From Methanosarcina barkeri MS (GTDB taxonomy: Archaea; Halobacteriota; Methanosarcinia; Methanosarcinales; Methanosarcinaceae): 64,000 nt of DNA. The translations under genes and the position numbers were made by a program. Each line of letters starts with the position of its first letter. The stretch's first letter is position 1. The notes below the pieces were generated by a model that did not search any database, was not told where the DNA came from, and saw only the letters and a program-made list of their open reading frames with translations. Location: assembly GCF_000970025.1 (NCBI RefSeq), contig NZ_CP009528.1:4327168-4391167 (forward strand), in the 5' to 3' direction. Positions 55,689-64,000 of this stretch are shown here, in pieces.

Positions 55689-56306
55689 CTTACACGGCAA
55701 TTGTTCTATCAGGATTCTAGTGTTTCGATTCCAAAGTAAATTCATAAAACTTGACTTTTTAATAGATCCGTAAATCACGAATTTATATAGAAAACAAGGA
55801 ATTAATAGTGGAATCGAAGCACTAATGTCATGGTAATTTAATTATTGAGCATAATCTTTGATAGCTTTTTATTAACATATGGCGATTCAGAGTTAACATG
55901 TGACCAATAACTAAATTTTCAAGACACTAGTCTATTATAATTCATGGTTTTTCATTTAGTTTTGAGTTTTTTGTCCAAGCTTGTAATTTTCCTTAGAATA
56001 GTTTTAATGGAATATTGCTTGCAAGCAAGTATCCCTATTGTTGTGGGATGATATTTTGAGATTTCAGGGCTATATACTTACAAGCAAGCAGTATCCTATT
56101 TCCTATATAATAGTATATATAACTTTCCAGTGTACTGTTGATATTAATCTCCCAAAAAGTAAACCTGCCTGGATTAAGTTAAAAAAGATTAGAAAAAAGA
56201 AAGTAAATAGCTCTTTTCTAAGTTAAAAGAGAGTAGTCCTGATAAAGAAACTCAGGACCCAACTAGTTGTTCAAAATTTCTTTTAAATTACTGATTAAAG
56301 ATGTTC
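55689..56306. other. Intergenic, no gene seen
   Basis: AT-rich. GCTTGCAAGCAAGTATCC near 56010 and CTTACAAGCAAGCAGTATCC near 56078 are two similar copies, each containing part of the dyad TGCTTGCAAGCA. No coding frame is convincing. Confidence 0.5.
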
Positions 56307-57098
56307 TTATAAACCAAGCACATCGTCCATGGAATAAATTCCTGGTTTTTGCTTGCAGACCCATTCGGCTGCACGGACTGCACCTTTGGCAAAGATCTGG
56401 CGGGAGTGAGCCATGTGCTTGATCTCAATTCTTTCAGAATTTCCTGCAAAAAGGACAATATGGTCGCCTGTGATATCTCCAGCGCGGACTCCATGAATTC
56501 CAATTTCTTTTCCGCGTGGGGCAATACCTTCCCTACCATAGACATATTCCTTTCCACCGACAGCCTCACTAATAATGTCGGCTGCCCTAAGGGCGGTTCC
56601 GCTTGGGGCATCTTTTTTCTGATTATGGTGAGCTTCAATAATCTCGATATCATAATCTGCAAGATATTTTGCAGCTTCCCTGATAATCTTGAAAAAGACG
56701 TTAACGCCTACTGAGTAGTTAGGGGAAATGACGGCACTGACCTGACCTTCCTGAATGGCTTCGTCAATCACTGCTCGCTGCTCAGGAGTCAGCCCTGTGG
56801 TTCCGATTATTAGATTTACCCCGGCTCTGGCTGCTATTGGAGCGTTAACTACGGTTGCGCCTGCTGCAGTGAAGTCAATAAGGACATCAGCCTTGCTTTC
56901 TTTCAGGACAGTTTCAAGGTCTTTTACGTCCGAGATCCGGACTCCAAGGTTCCCTACGTGAGCAAATTCTCCTGCGTCCCTTCCGAAATAGTTGATATCA
57001 AAAGCAGCAACAAGCTGCATATCCGCAGAGTTGATAACATTCTCCACAATTAAAGAGCCCATCCTGCCGCAGGCTCCGAGTACTGCTACGTTAATCAT
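56307..57098 (-). CDS. dapB: 4-hydroxy-tetrahydrodipicolinate reductase
   Basis: Second step of the dihydrodipicolinate part of lysine synthesis. The Rossmann motif VAVLGACGRMGSLIVENVIN begins it. IEIIEAHHNQKKDAPSGTAL contains the catalytic His-His and Lys. IGIHGVRAGDITGDHIVLFA follows. It has full length (263 residues), and its start overlaps the dapA stop by 4 bp, so translation is coupled. Confidence 0.96.
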   Translation of the reverse strand: MINVAVLGACGRMGSLIVENVINSADMQLVAAFDINYFGRDAGEFAHVGNLGVRISDVKDLETVLKESKADVLIDFTAAGATVVNAPIAARAGVNLIIGTTGLTPEQRAVIDEAIQEGQVSAVISPNYSVGVNVFFKIIREAAKYLADYDIEIIEAHHNQKKDAPSGTALRAADIISEAVGGKEYVYGREGIAPRGKEIGIHGVRAGDITGDHIVLFAGNSERIEIKHMAHSRQIFAKGAVRAAEWVCKQKPGIYSMDDVLGL

Positions 57099-57970
57099 TC
57101 TATAACCCCCAATTTCCTGAGTTCATCTGCAACCTTCTGAGTATTTGTCTCACTAAGGGGAGCGAGTGGAAGCCTCAGGTTCCCGCTTGCCAAGCCTGCA
57201 AGTTCTGCAGCTTTTTTAACCGGGATCGGGTTCGTTTCCAGAAAAAGGGAGCGAATCAGAGGGGCAATTTCAAAATGAATCTTCCTTGCAGTTTCGTAGT
57301 CTCCGGCAAGGGCTGCATTTACCATTCTGGACATTCTGTCAGGCACTATATTTGCGGCGACAGAAATGACTCCCCGGCCTCCTACAGAAAGAATAGGAAG
57401 AGTCAAATTATCCTCACCTGAAATAACCACGAAGTCTTCATCTATGGTATTTTCCAGAATCTGGGAAACTTTACCGATATTCCCACTGGCTTCTTTAATT
57501 CCCACGATATTTTCAACTTTTGCAAGTTCGACAATGACTTCTAGTGGCATATCCTGTCCTGTACGGGAAGGGATATTATACATAACCATAGGAACATCGA
57601 CTGCTTCTGCAATTTTCTTAAAATGCGCAAGCAGACCTGCAGGATTTGGCTTGTTATAATAGGGAGAAATCAGAAGTACGCCATCGACACCCGCATCTGC
57701 AGCGTGTTTTGTAAACTGGAGAGCTTCTCCTGTATTATTTGAACCTGTTCCTGCAATTACAGGAACCTTTGAACATTCCACTGCAATATCTATGACTTCT
57801 TCATGCTCACTTGCGGAAAGAGTCGCGGATTCTCCAGTAGTACCACAAGGCACAATCCCTGAAACTCCTCCCTTTTCAACAAATTCAATATTCCTTTGTA
57901 AGCCTTCCCTGTCAATCCTGTCATCCTTCGTAAAAGGAGTTATCAGGGCAGGCATTGTTCCTTCAAACAT
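57095..57970 (-). CDS. dapA: 4-hydroxy-tetrahydrodipicolinate synthase
   Basis: Condenses pyruvate with aspartate semialdehyde. PALITPFTKDDRIDREGLQ opens the barrel. GTTGESATLS binds pyruvate, YNIPSRTGQDM carries the proton-relay Tyr, and VGIKEASGNIGKVSQIL has the Schiff-base Lys. The ATG at 57970 follows GGGGAT. The frame opens at GTG 57985. It lies 40 bp after S17e, in the same operon as dapB. Confidence 0.96.
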   Translation of the reverse strand: MFEGTMPALITPFTKDDRIDREGLQRNIEFVEKGGVSGIVPCGTTGESATLSASEHEEVIDIAVECSKVPVIAGTGSNNTGEALQFTKHAADAGVDGVLLISPYYNKPNPAGLLAHFKKIAEAVDVPMVMYNIPSRTGQDMPLEVIVELAKVENIVGIKEASGNIGKVSQILENTIDEDFVVISGEDNLTLPILSVGGRGVISVAANIVPDRMSRMVNAALAGDYETARKIHFEIAPLIRSLFLETNPIPVKKAAELAGLASGNLRLPLAPLSETNTQKVADELRKLGVIE

Positions 57971-58010
57971 TTTAGATATCCCCACCTGTGTCCAGAAGTA
58001 ACTCTTCTGC

Positions 58011-58691
<681 letters not shown>

Positions 58692-58991
58692 TTATCTCCT
58701 CTTTACATAGTCTGTTTTACCAAGAAAACGGTCAAGAGTTCCTGCGTTAGTAAAAACACGTTCTCTTATCCCTTTACGATTAATAAAGAGTCCTATTAAT
58801 ACGAAAAGCAGTCCAAGATCCGGTTTTGCTTCGACAGCAATTGCTCCTATCAAAACCACGGAAGAAGCTGCAAGTCCCTTCATGGCTCCTTTTCTGTAAG
58901 AACGGTAACCTGTTCTTTTAAAAATCCGGATATCCCGAAGAGTCAGGAAAAGAACTACAAAATAAGCAAACATTGCAATTTCTAGATACAT
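58692..58991 (-). CDS. Small membrane protein, unknown function
   Basis: A 99-residue protein with one N-terminal hydrophobic segment (EIAMFAYFVVLFLTL), a basic stretch (RIFKRTGYRSYRKGAMKG), then two hydrophobic stretches (SSVVLIGAIAVEA, LGLLFVLIGLFI) and a basic tail. The ATG at 58991 follows TGGAGAAAAGA. The frame opens at an ATG four codons earlier. No family recognised. Confidence 0.6.
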   Translation of the reverse strand: MYLEIAMFAYFVVLFLTLRDIRIFKRTGYRSYRKGAMKGLAASSVVLIGAIAVEAKPDLGLLFVLIGLFINRKGIRERVFTNAGTLDRFLGKTDYVKRR

Positions 58992-59187
58992 TCTTTTCTC
59001 CATCTTCTGTTTTTAATTTTGCCTCCCTACTCCTTTACCGGGTTGAAAATATAAGTCTGATTTCTTTTTGGTCTTTTATCCCGGTTAGATTTTATATCTG
59101 ATTATTTTTCAGTAAGCAGGCGAAGATTGATCAGCATACCAGTGTAAGCAAATAGATATACAAATTAAGTTTGTTACATAATATAAA

Positions 59188-59212
59188 ACCAGCAGGTTTT
59201 GGATCTGCTGGT
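59188..59212 (-). terminator. Hairpin terminator after the DUF1624 gene
   Basis: ACCAGCAG and CTGCTGGT form a perfect 8-bp stem with a 9-nt loop. On the minus strand TTTTATATTATG follows. It lies 75 bp beyond the stop at 59287. The stem sequence is the same as the one after ugd. Confidence 0.7.
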
Positions 59213-59286
59213 AATTTTGAGTTGTAAAGATAACTAGGAGAATATAATTTATTAGGTATTATTTAGACTTATTTTATCACTAGACT

Positions 59287-60051
59287 TTACAGCATATTCA
59301 GATTGAGTAGTCCGCTTAGGAATAAAAGTCCGAGAAAAAGCGGTTGATGAATGAAGTATATGAGCAGAGAATGTTGCCCTGTTCTTGAAAACAGCCTGAT
59401 AAGGGGATTTTTTTCAGTATAGGGAAGCTCAAACTGCCTTTTTCCGCCTGAGTACAGAAAATTACCCAGGAAAACTCCTGCTAGCAATACTCCAAACCAG
59501 GGAAATACAGGAAAGTAGTCAAGGGTACTAAAATTTTCAGGTGTAAAGCCTAGCCAGAGCAGGCTGGAAAAACCAAAAGTTATATTCTTGATGTGAAGCC
59601 CTATAAGGCCGAAAAACAGGCTAAAAAAGAGATTTTCTTTCCCATATCTCAGGAAAGGATAGACGAGTATTGCCGAAACCCCAAAAAAATGCAGGATTCC
59701 AAAGACAATATATTCTTCAGGTAAAAAGATCCAGGTTATACCTGTGAGCAAAAGCCCCATTAGGTAGAGTTTTATTCCTCTTTTCAGGTACTTGGAAAAA
59801 TTTTCTGATATATTTCCGGCAGACTCTTTGTTAAGAGCTCTTGAATGGCTTATAGAAAGGGCAACTCCTGAGATCAGTATAAAAAGTAAAGCTGAGAATC
59901 TGCCTGCATATAAGATAAAGCCGGATCTGATCTGAACATCCACAAGCTTGAAAAAGTCCAGGTCATAAAGATAATGATAAAAGAGCATCAAGAGAACAGC
60001 AAGTCCTCGCAGACAATCAATCTCCCAGAAGCGGTCTGCATATATGGCCAT
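59287..60051 (-). CDS. DUF1624 membrane protein (heparan-α-glucosaminide acetyltransferase-like)
   Basis: A 254-residue protein with about seven membrane segments. RFWEIDCLRGLAVLLMLFYH at the start is the signature of the DUF1624/acyltransferase-3-like group, where a membrane His and Asp take part in acyl transfer. HSLLIYFIHQPLFLGLLFL is at the end. It probably acylates a sugar or lipid. The substrate is unknown. The ATG at 60051 has CGGAG eight bases upstream. The frame opens at 60075. Confidence 0.82.
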   Translation of the reverse strand: MAIYADRFWEIDCLRGLAVLLMLFYHYLYDLDFFKLVDVQIRSGFILYAGRFSALLFILISGVALSISHSRALNKESAGNISENFSKYLKRGIKLYLMGLLLTGITWIFLPEEYIVFGILHFFGVSAILVYPFLRYGKENLFFSLFFGLIGLHIKNITFGFSSLLWLGFTPENFSTLDYFPVFPWFGVLLAGVFLGNFLYSGGKRQFELPYTEKNPLIRLFSRTGQHSLLIYFIHQPLFLGLLFLSGLLNLNML

Positions 60052-60456
60052 AAATATTTCTCCGGAGCGCATCAAATTCTATTCATAAAGAATGGCTGTC
60101 TTCTTTTATAAATATATATTTATAATTTCTGGTTCTTTCAGGAGAAGGCGGAAGGTTTCTTACTCTTTAGTCTCTTACTCTTTAGTCTCTTACTCTTTTT
60201 ATGTAGTGGCAATAAAAGCTCGATCCCGTAAGAAATTCCGATCAGCATGTCTGCTCTGCCAGATGACTTCTCTTACAACAGGAAAAAGGTAATCCATATA
60301 AGCAAATGGCTGCTTAAATAGTAAGGGCTGAGGGTCTAACTCATTTCTATTAAGAATTAAGATTGCTTCTATTAGATTGCTTCTATTAAGATTGCTTCTA
60401 TTAAGATCGAATATGTCAACTTTCATGGACTTCTTCAAACCAACTTTTACAGTGCC
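60052..60456. other. Intergenic with two short tandem repeats
   Basis: TTACTCTTTAGTCTC occurs three times at 60160-60204 (15-bp period). GATTGCTTCTATTAA occurs three times at 60361-60404 (14-15 bp period). No gene was found. Confidence 0.75.
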
Positions 60457-61332
60457 TTACATTAATCCAACTATGGACCCTGCATGTGGGATTATCCCAA
60501 ACAAGAACACATTTATTGAACCATGAATCATTACTACAAGGGGAAGACTTCGGGTTCTATAAAATAGGTATCCTAAAAAACCTCCTAAAAAGAAGGTATA
60601 TACCATTTCGTAAGGAGTGCCGTAAGTAGAATGCATTATCCCAAAAAGGAGGCTTGAAAGAAAAATTCCCCAGGCTGGTCCCAGGAATTCTTCCAGTCTT
60701 GTCTGGAGAATTGACCTGAAGATAAGTTCTTCTATAAGCCCTACAATAAAAACCATTATAATAATGAGTATCAGCAGGTTTGTCAATGAGAGATCTGGTA
60801 TAAGTTCTCTGGCTCCTATCATTATATATTCTACCTGTCCAAAAGCCAGACCTGCAAGGATAGATAGAGGAAAGTAGATCCAAATCTTCCTTAGAGTATC
60901 TTTTTTTCTCTCATATATCACCTTCTGATGCACAGTAGCAAGAGTTATAGGAAGTGCCATGGGTGCATAGATAAATATGAATGAATAAAGATTTCTCTCA
61001 AAAAAAACTGGCATTGAAAAATTCACCAATCTGAAAATTGTCAGAAGCAAGAGAGCCTGGTAGAGTTTCCGTATCTCAGTCTTTTTTAGAACTGCTATTG
61101 AATATGAAAGCGAGAGCAGAAGTATGGTATAAGCTATTGAAGCTTCTCTTAATCTTCCTCCGAAAATCAACAATTCGATAAGAGTAATTGCAGCTACAGG
61201 GATTCCTGCATAAATTATCTTTTTCAAAAATCGGTTTTTTTCTTCAGTTTGCATTTTAAGCATTTTCCCGAGCTCCGGCAGAGAGGCTTTTCCCGCTTCC
61301 AGCTCTGAAGATATAAAATCCGAGATTGCCAT
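60457..61332 (-). CDS. CPBP family intramembrane metalloprotease
   Basis: A 291-residue protein with about eight membrane segments. The family motifs are present: LIEELIFRSILQTRLEEF near residue 200 (the EExxxR motif), FGIMHSTYGTPYEM near 230 and VMIHGSINVFLFG near 267, which supply the metal-binding Glu and His residues. Members cleave or modify membrane-bound or exported proteins. The ATG at 61332 has GAGGAGG seven bases upstream, inside the end of the DUF1616 gene, so the two are co-transcribed. Confidence 0.88.
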   Translation of the reverse strand: MAISDFISSELEAGKASLPELGKMLKMQTEEKNRFLKKIIYAGIPVAAITLIELLIFGGRLREASIAYTILLLSLSYSIAVLKKTEIRKLYQALLLLTIFRLVNFSMPVFFERNLYSFIFIYAPMALPITLATVHQKVIYERKKDTLRKIWIYFPLSILAGLAFGQVEYIMIGARELIPDLSLTNLLILIIIMVFIVGLIEELIFRSILQTRLEEFLGPAWGIFLSSLLFGIMHSTYGTPYEMVYTFFLGGFLGYLFYRTRSLPLVVMIHGSINVFLFGIIPHAGSIVGLM

Positions 61333-61334
61333 CT

Positions 61335-62216
61335 TCAAGCCTCCTCAGTAACATTAATCCAGAGATGGAGGTTCCGGTAAGGTGTGGTTTTCTCAGATTC
61401 ATTAAAGAGCAGAAACTCTAGTTTCATATTCTTTCCTTCAAGAGGTGGCGTAAAAGTAACTGGTTTTTCCCAGGACATATTATGCTCAAGGCTTATCTGT
61501 TTCTTACTTTCCAAGAGCAACCTGTTTTCGAGCCTTACATCTATTGTATAATCCATTGGCCTGTACTCATGATTTATGACCCCTACAATGACGGTTCCTT
61601 TTTCTCCCGGTACAAACTCCGTAGGATAGTCTCCGATCGTACTGTTGTTTCCAAGAATATAAAATTCGGTAAAGTGCTCTCCCTCTTTAGAGTTTCCTAT
61701 AATGTAGACAAGGCTCCCCATAGAAGCCAGAATAGAAAGGGCAAGGATAAACGCAATAACCTTATCAGTTTTCGATTCGGGCTTTTCAAAAACTCTGGCT
61801 TTCATGCTAAGGTAACATCTTTTGAATGAAACTCCAAAGACTTCGGTTTCAGGCAGCAATCCCCTTCTGTAATGAGCAACTGCACATATCAGGAGAGTAA
61901 AAATTGAAAATTCTGTCAGTAGAGGAATCTCCCTGATCCCCCAGCTGGAATAGTTCAGTCCAAGTCCCAGTAACGGGGCGATTGAAATACTCAGTCCGAA
62001 GGAAATTGCAGTTCTCTCAATTCCGTCAAGATCTTTTTTTGCCGGGAAGAGAGCTACAGTGAGCGCATAGCCCGGCAAGAAAAGTACCAGAATAATGCCC
62101 AGGTACGTGCGCAGGAAACTGTCGCTAAGTACAGGTACGAGTATAAAGATGTTAGTAATAAGCACAAAACCTACAACAAGCAGCAGGTCCATGGAAAGTT
62201 GTCTATTTCCGGCCAT
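61335..62216 (-). CDS. DUF1616 membrane protein
   Basis: A 293-residue protein with four or five hydrophobic segments in residues 8-190 (LLLVVGFVLITNIFILVPVL, LGIILVLFLPGYALTVALFP), an N-terminal RTYLG then FLPGYAL pattern typical of DUF1616, and an extracytoplasmic C-terminal β-rich part (FYILGNNSTIGDYPTEF, NHEYRPMDYTIDVRLENR). It ends PYRNLHLWINVTEEA. DUF1616 proteins are common in archaeal surface-glycan regions, but their function is unknown. A second copy begins at the right edge of the window. Confidence 0.85.
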   Translation of the reverse strand: MAGNRQLSMDLLLVVGFVLITNIFILVPVLSDSFLRTYLGIILVLFLPGYALTVALFPAKKDLDGIERTAISFGLSISIAPLLGLGLNYSSWGIREIPLLTEFSIFTLLICAVAHYRRGLLPETEVFGVSFKRCYLSMKARVFEKPESKTDKVIAFILALSILASMGSLVYIIGNSKEGEHFTEFYILGNNSTIGDYPTEFVPGEKGTVIVGVINHEYRPMDYTIDVRLENRLLLESKKQISLEHNMSWEKPVTFTPPLEGKNMKLEFLLFNESEKTTPYRNLHLWINVTEEA

Positions 62217-62689
62217 TTTACCACTAAGAGAATTATTTTATACTGTGTTCTTTTAGAATTTATATCTATGCAAGCTTTCCACCCGATTACTCAGTGAATT
62301 TTAATTATAAGTTACTGTTATTATTTCAGATGATCCTTTCAGGTAGTTTGTAGGAAAACAAGGGAAAACATGCCTTTCCGTTGGAATTTAATTTTTGCTG
62401 GTATTGTTCTCTATATATGAAATCTAGTTTTGAGGATAATTGTACTTCTTTCTCAGGCTCAATTTTCTGAAAAATACTTCAGTTCCCAAATTTTTTAGGC
62501 TCCCCCTTATTAATAAGGTCTCTTTGTATGAAAAATTTTATCTCTTTTGAAGGATGTTTTTCTTCTTTTGAAGGAGACCTTTTCCAGCCTATGCTATTTT
62601 TGCACACTTCAGGAATGTTTCAACTTTATCTTATAAACCTCTGGGCGCGCACAGAAAATTTTATGTTGTATTTTTCCCTTTCTGCAAGC
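62217..62689. other. Divergent intergenic region
   Basis: AT-rich region between DUF1616 and the epimerase. The upstream frame extension of the epimerase (from 62528) has no ribosome site and is not counted as coding. Confidence 0.5.
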
Positions 62690-63586
62690 ATGAAAGTGCT
62701 GGTTACTGGAGGAGCAGGTTTCATAGGCTCCCACATAGCTGAATATTTTGCAGAAGCAGGACACACTGTCAGGATTTTGGATAATCTTGCCACGGGTTTT
62801 CTCAGAAATATTCCACAGAATAAAAACATTGAGTTTATTAAGGGAGATATCTGTGACTTACCCTCAGTCGAAAAAGCGGTTTCGGGCATGGATTATGTCT
62901 TTCACGAAGCTGCCCTTGTATCCGTACCTTTAAGCTGTGAAAAACCTTCTGAAGCTTTCCAGACTAACACGCTTGGAACCCTTAATGTACTGCAAGCCTG
63001 CGTTAAAGCCGAAGTCGACAAATTTGTGACAGCGTCTTCAGCTGCGATCTATGGAAATAACCCGATTTTTCCAAAAAGAGAGGAGATGTATCCTGAACCG
63101 ACTTCTCCTTATGCCATTTCTAAACTTGATGTAGAATATCTGGCAAGGATGTTTTATGAGGACCATGGACTTCGTACCACTTGCCTGCGTTATTTCAATG
63201 TCTTCGGCCCTCGCCAGGACCCAAAATCCCCATATGCAGCCGTTATTCCGATTTTTCTTGAGAGAGCGAGACTGGGAAAGGACCTTGTTATTTATGGAGA
63301 TGGACTTCAGAGTCGAGATTTTGTTCATGTTAAAGATGTAGTCAGGGCAAACGCCTCAGCTCTTGAGCATGGAGATGGTCAGGTTTTTAACGTGGCTATG
63401 GGAAAAAGCGTGACAGTTCTGGAACTTGCCGAAAATATTATTAAGTTAACTGGCTCTTCTAGCAGGATTGTACATGCCGCTTCAAGGGCAGGTGATGTTC
63501 GGGACTCAAAAGCCGATGTCTCAAAAATCTCAGACTGGTGGGAAGGAGAGATCGAGCTACAGGAGGGATTAAAAACCCTGATTTAA
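62690..63586 (+). CDS. NAD-dependent sugar-nucleotide epimerase
   Basis: A 298-residue extended short-chain dehydrogenase. MKVLVTGGAGFIGSHIAEYF binds NAD, TASSAAIYGNNP and YAISKLDVEYLA contain the Ser and Tyr-x3-Lys catalytic set, and YFNVFGPRQDPKSPYAAVIP is the substrate-binding loop of the UDP-GlcNAc or UDP-glucose 4-epimerase group. The ATG at 62690 fits the family, while the 54-residue frame extension upstream does not. Compared with the enzyme at 18689, the loop after VFGP is longer and closer to UDP-GlcNAc 4-epimerases. Substrate is inferred. Confidence 0.9.
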   Translation: MKVLVTGGAGFIGSHIAEYFAEAGHTVRILDNLATGFLRNIPQNKNIEFIKGDICDLPSVEKAVSGMDYVFHEAALVSVPLSCEKPSEAFQTNTLGTLNVLQACVKAEVDKFVTASSAAIYGNNPIFPKREEMYPEPTSPYAISKLDVEYLARMFYEDHGLRTTCLRYFNVFGPRQDPKSPYAAVIPIFLERARLGKDLVIYGDGLQSRDFVHVKDVVRANASALEHGDGQVFNVAMGKSVTVLELAENIIKLTGSSSRIVHAASRAGDVRDSKADVSKISDWWEGEIELQEGLKTLI

Positions 63587-63904
63587 TAGATTGTAAGAGC
63601 GGTCTACTTTTTAAGATAAAAACGAAAGTTACGATCAGTTAAACAACAGCTTTCTCATTGACTCAAGGCATTTTCTTGCCCCGAGTAAAGATCCAAGCTG
63701 AGTTTTTCAGCATACCATATATGATTTCTATATAATTGAAGCTAAATCTTCTTGAAAAAGGTTCAATCTGGATGACTGAATTATAATATCAAATTCTTTA
63801 ACTGGAGAGCTCTTAAACTGCAGGGATGCAGCTTAAAGACTGTACTATAATCTACTAGCCTGGTAATTTAAGAGCTTTCTTAAACTGTCTTTCCTGCCTG
63901 ATAT
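63587..63904. other. Intergenic, no gene seen
   Basis: Between converging genes. A possible hairpin near 63777-63880 (GAGAGCTCTTAAACTGCAGG and TTAAGAGCTTTC) is imperfect. No coding frame was found. Confidence 0.4.
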
Positions 63905-64000
63905 TTAAGTTTTCAGTTGTTTTGGTGCACTCACATTTACCCATAGATGAAGGTCTCTATAAGGTACACTTTTCTCAGTGTCATTAAAGAGCAGGAACTG
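63905..64000 (-). CDS. C-terminal end of a second DUF1616 protein (partial)
   Basis: The last 31 codons of a minus-strand gene that continues beyond the window: FLLFNDTEKSVPYRDLHLWV, then NVSAPKQLKT. This matches the end of the DUF1616 protein at 61335 (FLLFNESEKTTPYRNLHLWI, NVTEEA) and is paralogous to it. The two DUF1616 genes bracket the epimerase at 62690. Confidence 0.85.
   Translation of the reverse strand, partial: QFLLFNDTEKSVPYRDLHLWVNVSAPKQLKT

Overview
The window is archaeal and almost certainly from a Methanosarcina chromosome. The sequence is AT-rich. It encodes chromosomal protein MC1, methanogenesis marker protein 14, MptA, a RaSEA-type radical SAM protein, stand-alone GMP synthase subunit B, a fused hexulose-6-phosphate synthase/RraA protein, archaeal S17e and DUF1673-type proteins. 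No rRNA, tRNA, CRISPR array, intact transposon or integrase was seen.

Positions 1-28,000 form a cell-surface polysaccharide region. It holds sugar-nucleotide enzymes (Ugd, GalU, an NAD-dependent epimerase), several glycosyltransferases (a tandem-domain GT2, a GT4, a GT2, a DUF354 protein and a GT-C-like membrane protein), two Wzx-type flippases, a polysaccharide deacetylase plus a decayed second copy, and a FemAB/GNAT-type transferase. Three secreted β-helix proteins, two with intact DNRLRE (disaggregatase-related) domains and one with a truncated one, sit at the left edge and the right side. Ugd, GalU and an epimerase are the precursor genes expected for a polymer of glucuronate and N-acetylgalactosamine such as methanochondroitin, the matrix polymer of Methanosarcina aggregates. 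The assignment to that polymer is inference.

Positions 28,800-30,710 hold a secreted protein made of about 33 repeats of 13 or 17 residues, preceded by two blocks of pentapeptide-like repeats rich in N-C-S.

Positions 31,000-50,300 are mostly core metabolism: cobyrinate or Ni-sirohydrochlorin a,c-diamide synthase, a VOC protein with a small coupled gene, methanogenesis marker 14, DUF2098, MptA, MC1, ArgB, a GNAT protein, RaSEA, GMP synthase, RecQ, HPS-RraA, and PyrB-PyrI flanked by two related DUF5788-like genes.

Positions 50,499-54,341 hold a tightly packed minus-strand operon. A helix-turn-helix regulator, probably on a leaderless transcript, is followed by four membrane proteins that share an N-terminal KLMGWCP motif but differ in their membrane domains, and then by a fifth, decayed relative. 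This is the best candidate for an undescribed system here. Beyond it are a decayed winged-helix gene next to an orphan membrane protein, the S17e-DapA-DapB operon, several membrane proteins (DUF1624, CPBP, DUF1616), another sugar epimerase, and the end of a second DUF1616 gene that runs off the window.

Several genes have start problems. The GT2 at 12,970 and HPS-RraA at 47,275 have TTA or ATA where the start codon should be. The β-helix gene at 24,597 has ATA where its paralogue has ATG. The first gene has an A8 run that separates a well-placed ATG from the main frame.
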